DNA of 64,000 nucleotides from Candidatus Omnitrophota bacterium (GCA_029570205.1 JAKQSI010000045.1:31498-95497), one strand, 5' to 3'. Positions 37,259 to 46,408 are shown, numbered from the stretch's first letter. Translations and numbers: made by a program. The notes: generated by a model not told the origin, from the sequence alone.

Positions 37259-38269
37259 ATGAAACTTCTGGTCATCGGAGCGGGGTCTATCGGACAGCGG
37301 CATCTGAGGAACGCCCTGCAACTGGGCGGTGTGGAATGCTCTGTTGTGGAGCCTGATCCGCAACGGCGCGAGGCAGTTGCTGCCGCCTGTTCCATCCCTG
37401 TGTTTGGGGACCTGGAGGAGGGTATTGCCTGGCGACCGCAGGCGGCGATGGTCTGCACCCCCAGCCATGCTCATTTGGAACTGTCTCTCCGATGCGCAAC
37501 CGAAGGAATTCATCTGTTTATCGAAAAGCCAATTTCGCACAGTATGGATGGGTTGGATGAACTCAAGCGACTTGTTGAGAAGAATGATTTAATTTGCCTG
37601 GTGGGGTACAACCTGCGGTTTCACCCCGGTTTACAAGCGGTGAAGCAGGTTCTGGATGAGGGACGACTGGGTTCGCTCTGGTTTGCCGAGATCGAATATG
37701 GGCATTATCTTCCGTTCTGGCGGCCCGACCAGGATTATCGCAAGACTTACTCTGCGCATCGCGACATGGGCGGCGGCGCGATTCTGGACCTGATCCATGA
37801 GTTCGATTATGCGCAGTGGTTTTTCGGCAAGGGAACGCCGATCACCGCAGTGGGCGGCAAGCGATCCGGTTTGGAACTCGACTGTGAAGATTTGTGCGTG
37901 GCGATGGTAGAATACGAGCGGCCGTCGGGGATGCCGGTCCGGTTTCATCTGGATTACCTTCAGCGCAGGTATGTCCGGTATTGTCAGGTTATCGGGGAGC
38001 ACGGTGTGGCGCTGTGGGATATGCCCGCCGGGTTTACCCGGCTTTACCTGCCGACCGCAAAAAACACCCCTGAAGCTCATGATGGAACCGTTCTGTGCGA
38101 TTTCACCGATTTTGACTTCAACATTTGCTATATCCACGAGCTTGAGTCTTATCTTCAAGCTGTCGAAAATGGAGAGAGGCTGCCTTTGTCTCTTGATGAG
38201 GCCATCGAGACCCTTTCCGTGGCCCTCGCCGTTCGAGAGAAAATGCATCCCCTTCAATCCTCAGTCTGA
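37259..38269 (+). CDS. Gfo/Idh/MocA-family sugar dehydrogenase
   Basis: A 336-residue protein. It has an N-terminal NAD-binding Rossmann fold (LLVIGAGSIGQRHLRNALQ) and the family's EKPISHS motif, whose Lys is catalytic. A C-terminal alpha/beta substrate domain contains GGGAILDLIHEFDYAQW, with the usual His of the active site. These enzymes oxidise or reduce a hydroxyl on a sugar or nucleotide sugar. It is first in a tight plus-strand operon with a CMP-sugar synthetase, a NeuB-family synthase and a kinase. The substrate is therefore probably the precursor of a nonulosonic-type sugar. Confidence 0.9.
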   Translation: MKLLVIGAGSIGQRHLRNALQLGGVECSVVEPDPQRREAVAAACSIPVFGDLEEGIAWRPQAAMVCTPSHAHLELSLRCATEGIHLFIEKPISHSMDGLDELKRLVEKNDLICLVGYNLRFHPGLQAVKQVLDEGRLGSLWFAEIEYGHYLPFWRPDQDYRKTYSAHRDMGGGAILDLIHEFDYAQWFFGKGTPITAVGGKRSGLELDCEDLCVAMVEYERPSGMPVRFHLDYLQRRYVRYCQVIGEHGVALWDMPAGFTRLYLPTAKNTPEAHDGTVLCDFTDFDFNICYIHELESYLQAVENGERLPLSLDEAIETLSVALAVREKMHPLQSSV

Positions 38270-38295
38270 ACAGACTATTCCGGCGGGGAAAACCA

Positions 38296-39018
38296 TTGGA
38301 AAACAACGGCATCGAGGCAATCTGTCCCTGTGTGGCGATCATTCCAGCGCGAGGCGGCTCAAAACGGCTTCCACGCAAGAACATTTTGGAGATCGCGGGC
38401 GAACCGCTGATCGCCTACACCATCGAGGCGGCGCTGGAAGCCGAGATTTTTGAGGAAGTTATCGTCAGCACCGAAGACCAGGAAGTCGCGGAAATCGCCG
38501 AGTTCTGGGGAGCCAGGATCATGGAGCGACCGGCTCACCTTGCCGCCGACACCGCGACGGTAAAAGAGGTCTGCAAAAATGTCTTGCAGCATCTCCAGGA
38601 AGAGAGGGACGGCATTCAATCGTTCTGCTGTCTCTATGCGACCGCACCGCTACGTACCGGCCGGGACATTCTGGGCGCGGCACGGCTTCTCTGCGAACCG
38701 GATACGAATTTTGTGATGGCCGTCACAGGATATTCGCTGCCTCCCTGGCAGGCTTTGAAAGAAAGTCCGAGCGGACACCTGGAACCGATCTGGCCCGATC
38801 TGATTCAGAAAAAGACCCAGGAAGTGCCGTTCATGGTGGCCGATAACGGCAGCACATACTGGGCGAAAGTGGACGCCTTTCTGAAATACGGATCCTTCTA
38901 CGGTCCGGGATTGAAAGGATATGTCATGCCGAAAAATCGCTCCATCGACCTGGACGGGCCGGAGGATTTTGAGATTGTGCGGCTCCTGGTCGAACATCGG
39001 ATGCAGATGGGGGACTAA
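38296..39018 (+). CDS. acylneuraminate cytidylyltransferase-like CMP-sugar synthetase
   Basis: A 240-residue protein with the NeuA/PseF/LegF signature VAIIPARGGSKRLPRKN (CTP-binding loop) and the later region FMVADNGSTYWAKVDAFLKYG. It ends with RSIDLDGPEDFEIVRLL, typical of NeuA-type enzymes. It would activate a nonulosonic acid as its CMP derivative for glycosyl transfer. The start is TTG at 38296 with GGGGA upstream, since no ATG precedes the CTP loop. It lies 26 nt after the dehydrogenase gene and 32 nt before the synthase. Which sugar it uses (pseudaminic, legionaminic or another) cannot be told. Confidence 0.9.
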   Translation: MENNGIEAICPCVAIIPARGGSKRLPRKNILEIAGEPLIAYTIEAALEAEIFEEVIVSTEDQEVAEIAEFWGARIMERPAHLAADTATVKEVCKNVLQHLQEERDGIQSFCCLYATAPLRTGRDILGAARLLCEPDTNFVMAVTGYSLPPWQALKESPSGHLEPIWPDLIQKKTQEVPFMVADNGSTYWAKVDAFLKYGSFYGPGLKGYVMPKNRSIDLDGPEDFEIVRLLVEHRMQMGD

Positions 39019-39050
39019 ATCCTGTCGATATCAACATACCGGTGGCCGTC

Positions 39051-40085
39051 ATGGTAGAGATTCGAATCGGCGAGAAGAAGTTGGGGGACGGGCATCCGTG
39101 CCTGATCTCCATGGAAATCGGCGCTACTCACACCGGCGTGGAAAGCGCCAGGAAACTGCTGGATGCGGTGGCACAAGGCGGAGCGGATGCAGCCAAGTTT
39201 CAGACATTGAATGCCGATCGTCTTATGGGGGACCGGTCTTTGCAGATCGAGTACCATACGCCGGACGGCAAGCATTCGGAATCCGTTTACCGGGCGCTCA
39301 AACGTCGCGAGCTATCGCCCGATGGGTGGCGGGAAGTGCGCTCGTATTGCCGAGCCCTGGGGCTGTTGTTTATTTCGACTCCCAGCGATCCGGAGACGAT
39401 TGACCTGCTGGTGGACCTCGGAGCCGATGCGATCAAGATCGCCAAGAGCGATATCAATTGTTTCCCCCTGGTGGAATATGCCGCAAAAACCGGGTTGCCG
39501 ATTATTCTCGACAGCCGGGAACGGTTTGAAGATGTCTGCCGCAGTTATGAGATTTGCCGACAACAGGGAAATGCGAATGTGATGATTATGCACTGCCCGT
39601 CGGGATATCCGGCGGAGTCGGCGGGGATTCATCTTTCGGTGATTCCACACATCCGGTCGATTTTCAATTGCCCGGTGGGGTACGCGGATCATTCGCTGGG
39701 GACAAAGATGAATTTCGCTGCCCTGGGACTGAGGGTCGATATGATCGAAAAGACCGTATCACCGGACCGAACAACGGATGCGGTGGAGCATTACATGTCC
39801 CTGGAACCCGGCGAGATCGGCGCGTTCGTTCGCGACATTCGGGAAATTGAGGACGCAATGGGGAATTCGCGAATCATGTTTACCTCGCGGGTCAATCCGA
39901 ATGTTCGCCGCAGCGTAGTCGCCGGGCGCGGTATAATGAAAGGTGAGACGGTTCAGTTGAAGGACCTGGATTTCAGACGACCGGGAACGCACCTTCCGGT
40001 AGATCAGTATGAGCGAATCGTTGGACGCAAGGCGTTGCGCGATATTCCGGAAGGGACGTTCCTGTCCCTGGAGGATTTCGGATGA
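39051..40085 (+). CDS. divergent NeuB-family synthase with C-terminal SAF domain
   Basis: 344 residues: TIM-barrel NeuB domain (EIGATHTG, GGADAAKFQT, STPSDPETIDLL, IKIAKSDINCFPL, HCPSGYPAES, CPVGYADHS) and an antifreeze-like SAF domain (VAGRGIMKGETV, GRKALRDIPEGT). NeuB enzymes condense PEP with a 6-carbon sugar to make a 9-carbon acid. Two metal-ligand histidines are expected 21 residues apart, in SDH and EKH. Here the first is kept (His214) but the second is Thr235 (IEKTVSPDR). The PseI paralogue at 42460 keeps both at the same spacing. The usual STGMA strand is replaced by ILDSRERFEDV. A changed substrate or mechanism is likely. Its stop overlaps the next gene's start by 4 nt. Confidence 0.85.
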   Translation: MVEIRIGEKKLGDGHPCLISMEIGATHTGVESARKLLDAVAQGGADAAKFQTLNADRLMGDRSLQIEYHTPDGKHSESVYRALKRRELSPDGWREVRSYCRALGLLFISTPSDPETIDLLVDLGADAIKIAKSDINCFPLVEYAAKTGLPIILDSRERFEDVCRSYEICRQQGNANVMIMHCPSGYPAESAGIHLSVIPHIRSIFNCPVGYADHSLGTKMNFAALGLRVDMIEKTVSPDRTTDAVEHYMSLEPGEIGAFVRDIREIEDAMGNSRIMFTSRVNPNVRRSVVAGRGIMKGETVQLKDLDFRRPGTHLPVDQYERIVGRKALRDIPEGTFLSLEDFG

Positions 40086-41032
40086 GCGATGCGGTTTTCC
40101 GGCAGGTTTTCGAGGAGCGATATCACCACTTGGGGACGTTGGACATGATTCGTCCCCTGGCCGGACATGATATTAACTCCCGGAACCGGCTGTTGCGTGT
40201 CACCGACAGTTCCTCTACCTCTTATTTTGTACTCAAGGAAGTGATATCCGATTCGTTACTCGATTACCTGTGCCGACTGGTAGAGGCCTGTGCCCAGGAG
40301 GGGTTACCCGTTCCAAAAGTTTACCGCGATATAGAGAACCGACTCTTTTCACCCGGCGAGTCAACCAGCTATGTCCTTTTTTCGTATTCGCAAGGGAATC
40401 CGTTTCCAGGAACCGAGGCTGCGCTGTACTCGTTGGGGGAGTCGGTCGGGCGGCTGTTTGTTTTCTTACAGACGTGGTTTCCATCGGAGCGGGATTTTTC
40501 CCAATATGAGCCGCTGTGCCAGGACGAAATTTCGAAAGTCGCACAGATTTTGCCGAATTTGCGACTAAAACCCGAAACGCTTCTGACGATGAAACGGCTG
40601 CTCCGGTTTATGCCCCGACTGCTCTGGGAGGCGAAACAGCTGTGTGCCGCATCTCTACCTCGCCAGCTGATCCATCTCGATCTTCATCCCGACAATGTAA
40701 TTTTCTCCGGCGATCAAGTGGCCGCCATATTGGATTTTGCGCACATTCTTTATGAAATGCGCGGACTGGCGCTCGGCTACACATTGGACCGGTTTGTTCC
40801 TGATGCCAACTACGATTCCGCCAGGGTGTTTTTTCGGGGCGTCTGCAAACATCTCGATCTTCTTCCCTCCGAGATCACGCAAGTAGCTCGGTTTACTCGT
40901 CTGGAAGCGCTACGACGTGTCAGTTATATTCTTCGAGATTTGCTGCAGGGGGATAAAATCTGGGAGGATATGCTTTCGGTACATCTGCGGACGATCCAGC
41001 GTTCCTATCGGTGGGACCGATTTACCTGCTGA
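40082..41032 (+). CDS. aminoglycoside-phosphotransferase-fold kinase
   Basis: A 316-residue APH/choline-kinase-like protein. The catalytic loop is LIHLDLHPDNVIFS (HxDxxxxN), followed by AAILDFAH with the metal-binding Asp. The N-lobe is less obvious. Such kinases phosphorylate small hydroxyl compounds, including sugars, and resistance is not implied. The ATG overlaps the synthase stop (ATGA), so it belongs to the nonulosonate plus operon. It may supply a sugar phosphate or salvage a free sugar. It converges with the HisF-like gene 10 nt away. Confidence 0.85.
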   Translation: MSDAVFRQVFEERYHHLGTLDMIRPLAGHDINSRNRLLRVTDSSSTSYFVLKEVISDSLLDYLCRLVEACAQEGLPVPKVYRDIENRLFSPGESTSYVLFSYSQGNPFPGTEAALYSLGESVGRLFVFLQTWFPSERDFSQYEPLCQDEISKVAQILPNLRLKPETLLTMKRLLRFMPRLLWEAKQLCAASLPRQLIHLDLHPDNVIFSGDQVAAILDFAHILYEMRGLALGYTLDRFVPDANYDSARVFFRGVCKHLDLLPSEITQVARFTRLEALRRVSYILRDLLQGDKIWEDMLSVHLRTIQRSYRWDRFTC

Positions 41033-41042
41033 ACCCCACTTT

Positions 41043-41801
41043 TTACCGCACGTCAATACCCGCCTGACGCATATACGCTTTCGCCTTTTTTGTGCTGTGT
41101 TCCGTATAATGGAATATATTCGCGGCAGCGACTGCATCCGCGCCACCTTTGATAATTCCCTCTACCAGATGCTCCCAGGTCTGGACTCCGCCCATGGCGA
41201 TCACCGGGATATCCACTGCTTCGACTACTTTTCGGATCAGATCAAGATTGTAGCCTTTCCGACATCCGTCATGGTCGATGGAATTGAGGAATATCTCGCC
41301 TGCGCCCCTTTCCTGTGCCTCGCGTGCCCACTTTGCTGTCTCCAGGCCTGTCGGCTCTCGGCCACGGTCGATACATACCTCCTCAACTCCCTGCTCGTTT
41401 CGCTTGGAGTCGATAGAGACGACGACACATTGATTCCCGAATATCGTGGCGCATTCGGTGATGAACTCAGGACGTCGCACGGCCTCCGTATTGATTGCAA
41501 CCTTGTCCGCGCCCAGACGCAGGAGTTTTCGCATTTCGTCTGTCGAGGTTACCCAACCGCCCACCGTGAGCGGGACAAAACATTTTCTTGAAAATCCATC
41601 CACTACAGTGTAGAATTTATCGCGCTGATCCTGATTTCGCGCAACATCCACAACGATAATCTCGTCAACAGCCCATTTGTTGAAAAAATCAACTGCCGTC
41701 ACGGGTTTCCAATGAATCACATTCGTGTGCTGGAATCCGATGCTTTGAACGACTGCACCGTCTCGAATCACCAGAACGGGAATCAATCGCTTTTTCAGCA
41801 T
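41043..41801 (-). CDS. HisF-paralogue cyclase/ammonia-acceptor subunit
   Basis: A 252-residue TIM barrel of the HisF family: LIPVLVIRDGAVVQ, DEIIVVDVARN, PLTVGGWV, KVAINTEAVRRPEF, and AMGGVQTWEHLVEGI. Histidine genes are absent and the partner HisH paralogue and PP-loop amidotransferase are in the same operon. It is therefore expected to act like the HisF2/HisH2 pair of P. aeruginosa O5, delivering ammonia for making an acetamidino group on a nucleotide or nonulosonic sugar. The catalytic start DGxVV differs from canonical HisF (DxxxGxVVKG). It is last in the minus operon, 6 nt after the HisH-like gene. Confidence 0.88.
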   Translation of the reverse strand: MLKKRLIPVLVIRDGAVVQSIGFQHTNVIHWKPVTAVDFFNKWAVDEIIVVDVARNQDQRDKFYTVVDGFSRKCFVPLTVGGWVTSTDEMRKLLRLGADKVAINTEAVRRPEFITECATIFGNQCVVVSIDSKRNEQGVEEVCIDRGREPTGLETAKWAREAQERGAGEIFLNSIDHDGCRKGYNLDLIRKVVEAVDIPVIAMGGVQTWEHLVEGIIKGGADAVAAANIFHYTEHSTKKAKAYMRQAGIDVR

Positions 41802-41807
41802 GATCGA

Positions 41808-42437
41808 CTAATCCTTCAGGGCTTGATCCACGAAATTGCGCAACAGACATAAACCGGAACGCTGGCTCTTCTCGGGATGAAACTGCACACCGTAAATGTT
41901 CCCCCGTTGGACTGCCGCAACGATCTTCTGTCCGTGCCAACAGGTTGCCGCGATGACGGACGAATCTTCCGGTGAGACATCCATATAATAACTATGCACA
42001 AAATAGAAAATGGGACCGTCTTCCAGGTTCTTGAATATGGGTTCCTCGATTTCAATCCGGAGATCGTTCCAGCCGATATGGGGAACGCGGTATTGCGCGC
42101 TCTCCGGGTCAATCCGCCGGACTGTGCCTGTAATCCACCCAAGGCCGTCATGCTCCCCTTGCTCCAGGCTCTTCTCCGCAAGAAATTGAAGGCCGAGACA
42201 AATTCCCAGGTAAGGCTTTTCTTTCTCTAATACTTCCTCATTCAGGATTTCTACAAATCCGCTCTCACGAAGATTTCTCATTCCATCGCCGAAGGCTCCC
42301 ACACCGGGCAAGATGATTGCTTGAACCTCTGCGAGTTCTCTGGGATCACGAATGACGGTTGTTTTCTGATCGATAGCCTCGAATGCGCTCTCTACAGAAC
42401 GCAGGTTCCCCATTCCATAGTCGACAATACCGATCAT
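41808..42437 (-). CDS. HisH-paralogue glutamine amidotransferase
   Basis: A 209-residue class I glutamine amidotransferase. The oxyanion strand is ILPGVGAFGDGM, the nucleophile Cys sits in PYLGICLGLQFL, and the His/Glu pair in GVQFHPEKSQ. It releases ammonia from glutamine and passes it through the HisF-like partner. Immediate adjacency to that gene (6 nt) and to PseI upstream (22 nt) ties it to sugar amidation rather than histidine synthesis. GAGGTGG precedes the ATG. Confidence 0.92.
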   Translation of the reverse strand: MIGIVDYGMGNLRSVESAFEAIDQKTTVIRDPRELAEVQAIILPGVGAFGDGMRNLRESGFVEILNEEVLEKEKPYLGICLGLQFLAEKSLEQGEHDGLGWITGTVRRIDPESAQYRVPHIGWNDLRIEIEEPIFKNLEDGPIFYFVHSYYMDVSPEDSSVIAATCWHGQKIVAAVQRGNIYGVQFHPEKSQRSGLCLLRNFVDQALKD

Positions 42438-42459
42438 TCGAGTCCACCTCGATCCAGTT

Positions 42460-43521
42460 CTACTCTGATCCGCAGATCAGGTCCCACGCCAGCGGTGTTC
42501 CCTTTGAAATGTCGCAACTCGCCCGTCGCCCGAGTACCTCATGGTAGTAACGGGTATGCAGACCATGACCGGGGCGAATTACACGAATATTTTCTTTAGT
42601 AAAGGGATCTCCGGCCTTTACGTCCTGAACGACGAAGATGGATCGCCGCAAGAGGCGATGGGCGGATTCCTTGTCAGTTACATCATAATTCACCCGTCCC
42701 AGGGCCTTCTCCGCGGTACGGATTGCCTCGATTGTCTGCTGTAACTCCGGAGGCTCTAATGAGAAGGAAGCATCGGGTGAAGGATCGGAGCGCGATAACG
42801 CGAAATGTTTCTCGACGATACAGGCTCCCAGTGCAACGGCGGTAACCGGTACGGCAGAATACAGGGAGTGATCCGACAAGCCGACAGGAAGGTCGAATGC
42901 ATCCGCCAAATGGGGGATCGTGCGAAGATTCATTTCATCCGGGGACGCAGGATAGGCGCTGGTGCATTTCAACAGCGCCAGCTGAGTGCCGCCCGCCTTG
43001 CGAAACGTACGAACCGCCTCATCAATTTCCGCGAGAGTAGCGATGCCGGTAGACATAATAGTCGGCTTGCCCGTCTGAGCGATCCGTTCGATCATCGGCA
43101 GATGCACAACTTCGAAAGACGCGATTTTATATGCCGGAACGTCCATGGCTTCCAGAAAATCGACCGCCGTTTCGTCAAACGGGGTTGAAAACAGGTCAAG
43201 CCCCATATCCTCTGCGATTGCTTTCAGTTTCGGCTGCCAATCCCACGGGGTACAGGCTTTATCGTACAGGTCGTGAAGCACTTCCCCTTTCCAGAGAGAA
43301 TTCCCGCCGACACAGAAGTATTCTCGATCGCAGTTAATGGTCAGCGTGTCCGCGGTGTAGGTCTGCAATTTGATTGCATCCGCACCGGCTGCTTTCGCGG
43401 CTTTCATGATTTCCACAGCACGGTCGAAATCTTTACAATGATTCGATGACATTTCCGCGATAAAATACGCAGGGTACCCCGGCCCGATTTTCCGTCCACG
43501 AATTTCAATCCACCGACTCAT
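42460..43521 (-). CDS. pseI: pseudaminic acid synthase
   Basis: A 353-residue NeuB-family enzyme of the PseI type: YFIAEMSSNHCKDFDRAVEI, ADAIKLQTYTADTLTI, STPFDETAVDFLE, IASFEVVHLPMIERIAQTGK, LLKCTSAYPA and GLSDHS. Both metal histidines are intact (SDH and IVEKHFALSR). A SAF domain follows (QDVKAGDPFTKENI, DISKGTPL). It condenses PEP with 6-deoxy-AltdiNAc to form pseudaminic acid. Its start overlaps the PseG-PseH gene by 17 nt. PseI versus LegI/NeuB assignment rests on the N-terminal motifs and the neighbouring PseG-PseH. Confidence 0.9.
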   Translation of the reverse strand: MSRWIEIRGRKIGPGYPAYFIAEMSSNHCKDFDRAVEIMKAAKAAGADAIKLQTYTADTLTINCDREYFCVGGNSLWKGEVLHDLYDKACTPWDWQPKLKAIAEDMGLDLFSTPFDETAVDFLEAMDVPAYKIASFEVVHLPMIERIAQTGKPTIMSTGIATLAEIDEAVRTFRKAGGTQLALLKCTSAYPASPDEMNLRTIPHLADAFDLPVGLSDHSLYSAVPVTAVALGACIVEKHFALSRSDPSPDASFSLEPPELQQTIEAIRTAEKALGRVNYDVTDKESAHRLLRRSIFVVQDVKAGDPFTKENIRVIRPGHGLHTRYYHEVLGRRASCDISKGTPLAWDLICGSE

Positions 43522-45031
43522 TGGATATTTTCCTTTCCTTTATAAAATGATTTGCCTGAAACCCGCGAATCGTCTCCTGGCGATAATACTCGTAACCCGA
43601 TTTGGCGAATACACGGTTCGATGCTTCGTTATCTGTCTTTATGTATGCGTGAATTCGTTCCACATTGCGCTCCCGAAAGATACGCGCTGCCGACAATTCC
43701 AGCATATCGCGCCCGTACCCCTTGCCCCGATATTGGCCGTCAATGCTGATCGACACCACTGCGTCTTTTTCTTCCAAATCATAGCGAATCTGGCCGACAG
43801 CGGCGTCTTCGGGATTTACCGCGATGTAAATAATGCAGCTCGGATCCTGCATTTTCAAGTCGAACCAACGAACATGATCCTCCCATGGAATCGGGTCAGA
43901 TGTAAAGGATACCGAGCGAACTTCGGGGTCGTTCGCCCACTCCCAGAGCAGCCTTTCGTCATCTTTACAGGCTTTTCGGAGGCGAATCCGATTCCCGGAT
44001 AAATACATGGCAATGCGATCCGCGCCATAACCGTCGACCGGCATCCGGCCATTGTGTGCCATGCTCTCCCGCAAAGCGGGCTGCGCCAACAACCGTTGCA
44101 GGGCATAAGCAATCTCCTCCGGTGCAACCTCATCATGTCTACCCAGATTGATTGCGATTCCTCTGTTCGCAAGATAGTCGGCAATCTGCAACTGGTTGTC
44201 TGCCATGACAACTAAAATAGAGGGGATGCCCGTGTAGAGCAGCTCCCAGACCGTGGAACCCGCCGCAGATACAGCCACGCCCGCCCACGCCATAAGATCC
44301 GACATATTCGAGACATTCGATTCGACTGTTACCGGGAAGGAGATACCGGATGCCATGGCTCGAATCCGTTCGTACTGTGGATGATCGCCTGCCAGCACAA
44401 TGACACATTCCAGCTCCATGTCCCGGAGACTCTGTAAAGCGGTAACAACCTTCGCGGTCATGTTCCATGGGTCGGTTCCTCCCATGGTAACGAGTATATG
44501 CGCAGCACTGCCCGCCATCTTCGAGCGGTAATCAGCACAGTTCAGGAATTCTTCGCGAAGCAAGACATACCGGGTTCCCAGGAAGAGCTGAGCGTTGGAA
44601 CCGCGTGATCTGTATACCTGTTCGGACGCATAAGGGTTCTGATTGAGAATTGCGTCGACGTCGTAGCGGTCTGTGTGACAGACATCATCCATAACCAATA
44701 CACGAGAACCACAGCTTTTTAGCAGTTGATAATACCTCGATGTGAATTGGTAGCCATCAATTACACACCAGTCCGCATGTTCAACCGAAGCGGTAGCGGA
44801 TGTGACCGCAGAATCGGTTTCGCTACCATACTCTACGGATATGCCCTTGAGGGCTACGCCGGAGTTCCGAAGCCTGTCCGCAAGCACATCCGGTACAGCA
44901 GCGGATACGAAGAGGGGTTCTCCGCCGATTCGCTTCCAGGCCTGCGCCAGGGCCAGGCAGCGCATTATATGCCCGCTGCCCATTTCAGGCGTGGCGTCCG
45001 CGCGGATCAACAGAGTCTTCTTCTCTACCAT
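43505..45031 (-). CDS. PseG-PseH fusion: UDP-sugar hydrolase plus GNAT acetyltransferase
   Basis: A 508-residue protein. Residues ~1-345 are PseG (UDP-2,4-diacetamido-trideoxy-altropyranose hydrolase, GT-B fold): EMGSGHIMRCLALA, ILVTMGGTDPWN, AAGSTVWELLYTGIP. Residues ~350-505 are a GNAT domain (IRLRKACKDDERLLWEWAN, then ISIDGQYRGKGYGRDML for acetyl-CoA binding), matching PseH, which acetylates the 4-amino sugar just before PseG acts. A single chain would couple the two consecutive steps. In most organisms these are separate genes. It lies 24 nt after the amidotransferase gene and overlaps pseI. Confidence 0.92.
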   Translation of the reverse strand: MVEKKTLLIRADATPEMGSGHIMRCLALAQAWKRIGGEPLFVSAAVPDVLADRLRNSGVALKGISVEYGSETDSAVTSATASVEHADWCVIDGYQFTSRYYQLLKSCGSRVLVMDDVCHTDRYDVDAILNQNPYASEQVYRSRGSNAQLFLGTRYVLLREEFLNCADYRSKMAGSAAHILVTMGGTDPWNMTAKVVTALQSLRDMELECVIVLAGDHPQYERIRAMASGISFPVTVESNVSNMSDLMAWAGVAVSAAGSTVWELLYTGIPSILVVMADNQLQIADYLANRGIAINLGRHDEVAPEEIAYALQRLLAQPALRESMAHNGRMPVDGYGADRIAMYLSGNRIRLRKACKDDERLLWEWANDPEVRSVSFTSDPIPWEDHVRWFDLKMQDPSCIIYIAVNPEDAAVGQIRYDLEEKDAVVSISIDGQYRGKGYGRDMLELSAARIFRERNVERIHAYIKTDNEASNRVFAKSGYEYYRQETIRGFQANHFIKERKISNESVD

Positions 45032-45055
45032 GATTGTTCCATGAACTCCGGGAGA

Positions 45056-46357
45056 TCAGAGGATAATACACTCCTCTTCCGAGTCGCGGGAAACACCCCG
45101 TCGCTTCGACGGCGCCAGCGGTTGGAACTTGTCGGAATAATATAAGTGACGGTTATTTCTTCCGAATGTCCGGTCATCTTCGGGAACCAGCGTGAGGCGA
45201 GCCGCCTCGACCAGCGGATCGGCTACGTGGTTTACGATAGAATCTGTAAGTGTCCATTTTCCATTGGAGTTTCTCTGCCATATAGCGGGATCGCGGTCTT
45301 TCTCAATCGCCGACTCCAATTCGGCTTCCGTCATTCCCAGGAAGTCAAGATAAACATCAAGGGACGACGGCCGTACGTGATCGTATTGTCGCACCATTTC
45401 GATGCCTTCCTCACGGGTCATGCGTCCGGCGCGGATTTCAAGGCTGGCGTGATCCGTCCCGCGTCCGTAGCCGAATTTCAGGTAGCGGAGGTAGTCATGC
45501 ACGTCATTTGCGTGGTCGTCGATCTTATGGTACAGGCTGAAAGTGCGATCGCGTTTCCCGCGTGCGATCTCGAAACCGTGCTCGCGCACCAGCATGTCCG
45601 CCAGCCGTCGGCTGTCCCACTCGATGTAGTTGCCGATGAATATCCCCCGGACTCCGACTTCCTCGATTTCCTCATCCGTAGGAAAAATATAGGGAGCAAG
45701 GTCCCGGCGCGTCAGTCCGCTCTCCGCGTTGATCAGGTCCTCTACCTCATAGCCGCGCATCTCATGTTCCTGGCGACACCATTTCGTAAATTCGGGGATG
45801 TCCTCCAGGCGGAACATGCCGGTCATTTCACTGTATCCGTGCTCACCCCAGATCAGCAGGGGGATACGATATTTCACGGCTATTTGAAAGGGGAACGTGA
45901 ATATCCCGGCGTGGTAATGCCAGGTGATATCTCCGACCTTCGTGACCATATAACGGGCAATCTTACGAACGGAGTCCGGATTGGCGGTAAAGCGGATCAG
46001 GTCACAGCCGAATTCTTTGACCAGATTGATCAGGTTGCGGATGCCGACTTTCGTGTTGAAAGTGTGGTTATAGGTCACCAAGAGGGGGTTGAGGCCATAC
46101 ACTTCTTTAACCAGGTATACCTGGTAATGACTGTCTTTCCCGCCGGAAACGGGGATAATGCAGTCATAGAGATTTCCTGTTCTGTGTGCTTCCTCTTTAT
46201 AGTGGGCGAGGATCTCGCAAAGCATCTGTTCGCGCCCCTGCCAGTCGATTTGTTTTTTCGATTCGTGTACCCGGCATCCGCTACAGATTCCCTGCTCGTC
46301 GAAAATGATTGTCGGGCGGGAATTTTCCGGGTAAAGACAACGCGCACAGTATCTCAT
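45056..46357 (-). CDS. PP-loop N-acetyl sugar amidotransferase (WbpG/PseA type)
   Basis: A 433-residue protein. An N-terminal zinc-like cysteine cluster (CARCLYPENSRP, CSGCRVHES) is followed by the ATP-pyrophosphatase loop IIPVSGGKDSHYQ. It continues through the WGEHGYSEMTG segment and a conserved YLRYLKFGYGRGTDHAS stretch. This family converts an N-acetyl group to an acetamidino group using ammonia from HisH/HisF, as in Pseudomonas B-band O-antigen and Campylobacter pseudaminic acid derivatives. HisH and HisF paralogues lie three and four genes downstream in the same operon, which supports the function. AGAGGT precedes the ATG. Confidence 0.93.
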   Translation of the reverse strand: MRYCARCLYPENSRPTIIFDEQGICSGCRVHESKKQIDWQGREQMLCEILAHYKEEAHRTGNLYDCIIPVSGGKDSHYQVYLVKEVYGLNPLLVTYNHTFNTKVGIRNLINLVKEFGCDLIRFTANPDSVRKIARYMVTKVGDITWHYHAGIFTFPFQIAVKYRIPLLIWGEHGYSEMTGMFRLEDIPEFTKWCRQEHEMRGYEVEDLINAESGLTRRDLAPYIFPTDEEIEEVGVRGIFIGNYIEWDSRRLADMLVREHGFEIARGKRDRTFSLYHKIDDHANDVHDYLRYLKFGYGRGTDHASLEIRAGRMTREEGIEMVRQYDHVRPSSLDVYLDFLGMTEAELESAIEKDRDPAIWQRNSNGKWTLTDSIVNHVADPLVEAARLTLVPEDDRTFGRNNRHLYYSDKFQPLAPSKRRGVSRDSEEECIIL

Positions 46358-46408
46358 TGTGTGACCTCTCTTTGCAGCGGATCGTGTTTGTTCCTGCGAT
46401 GCGGGACC

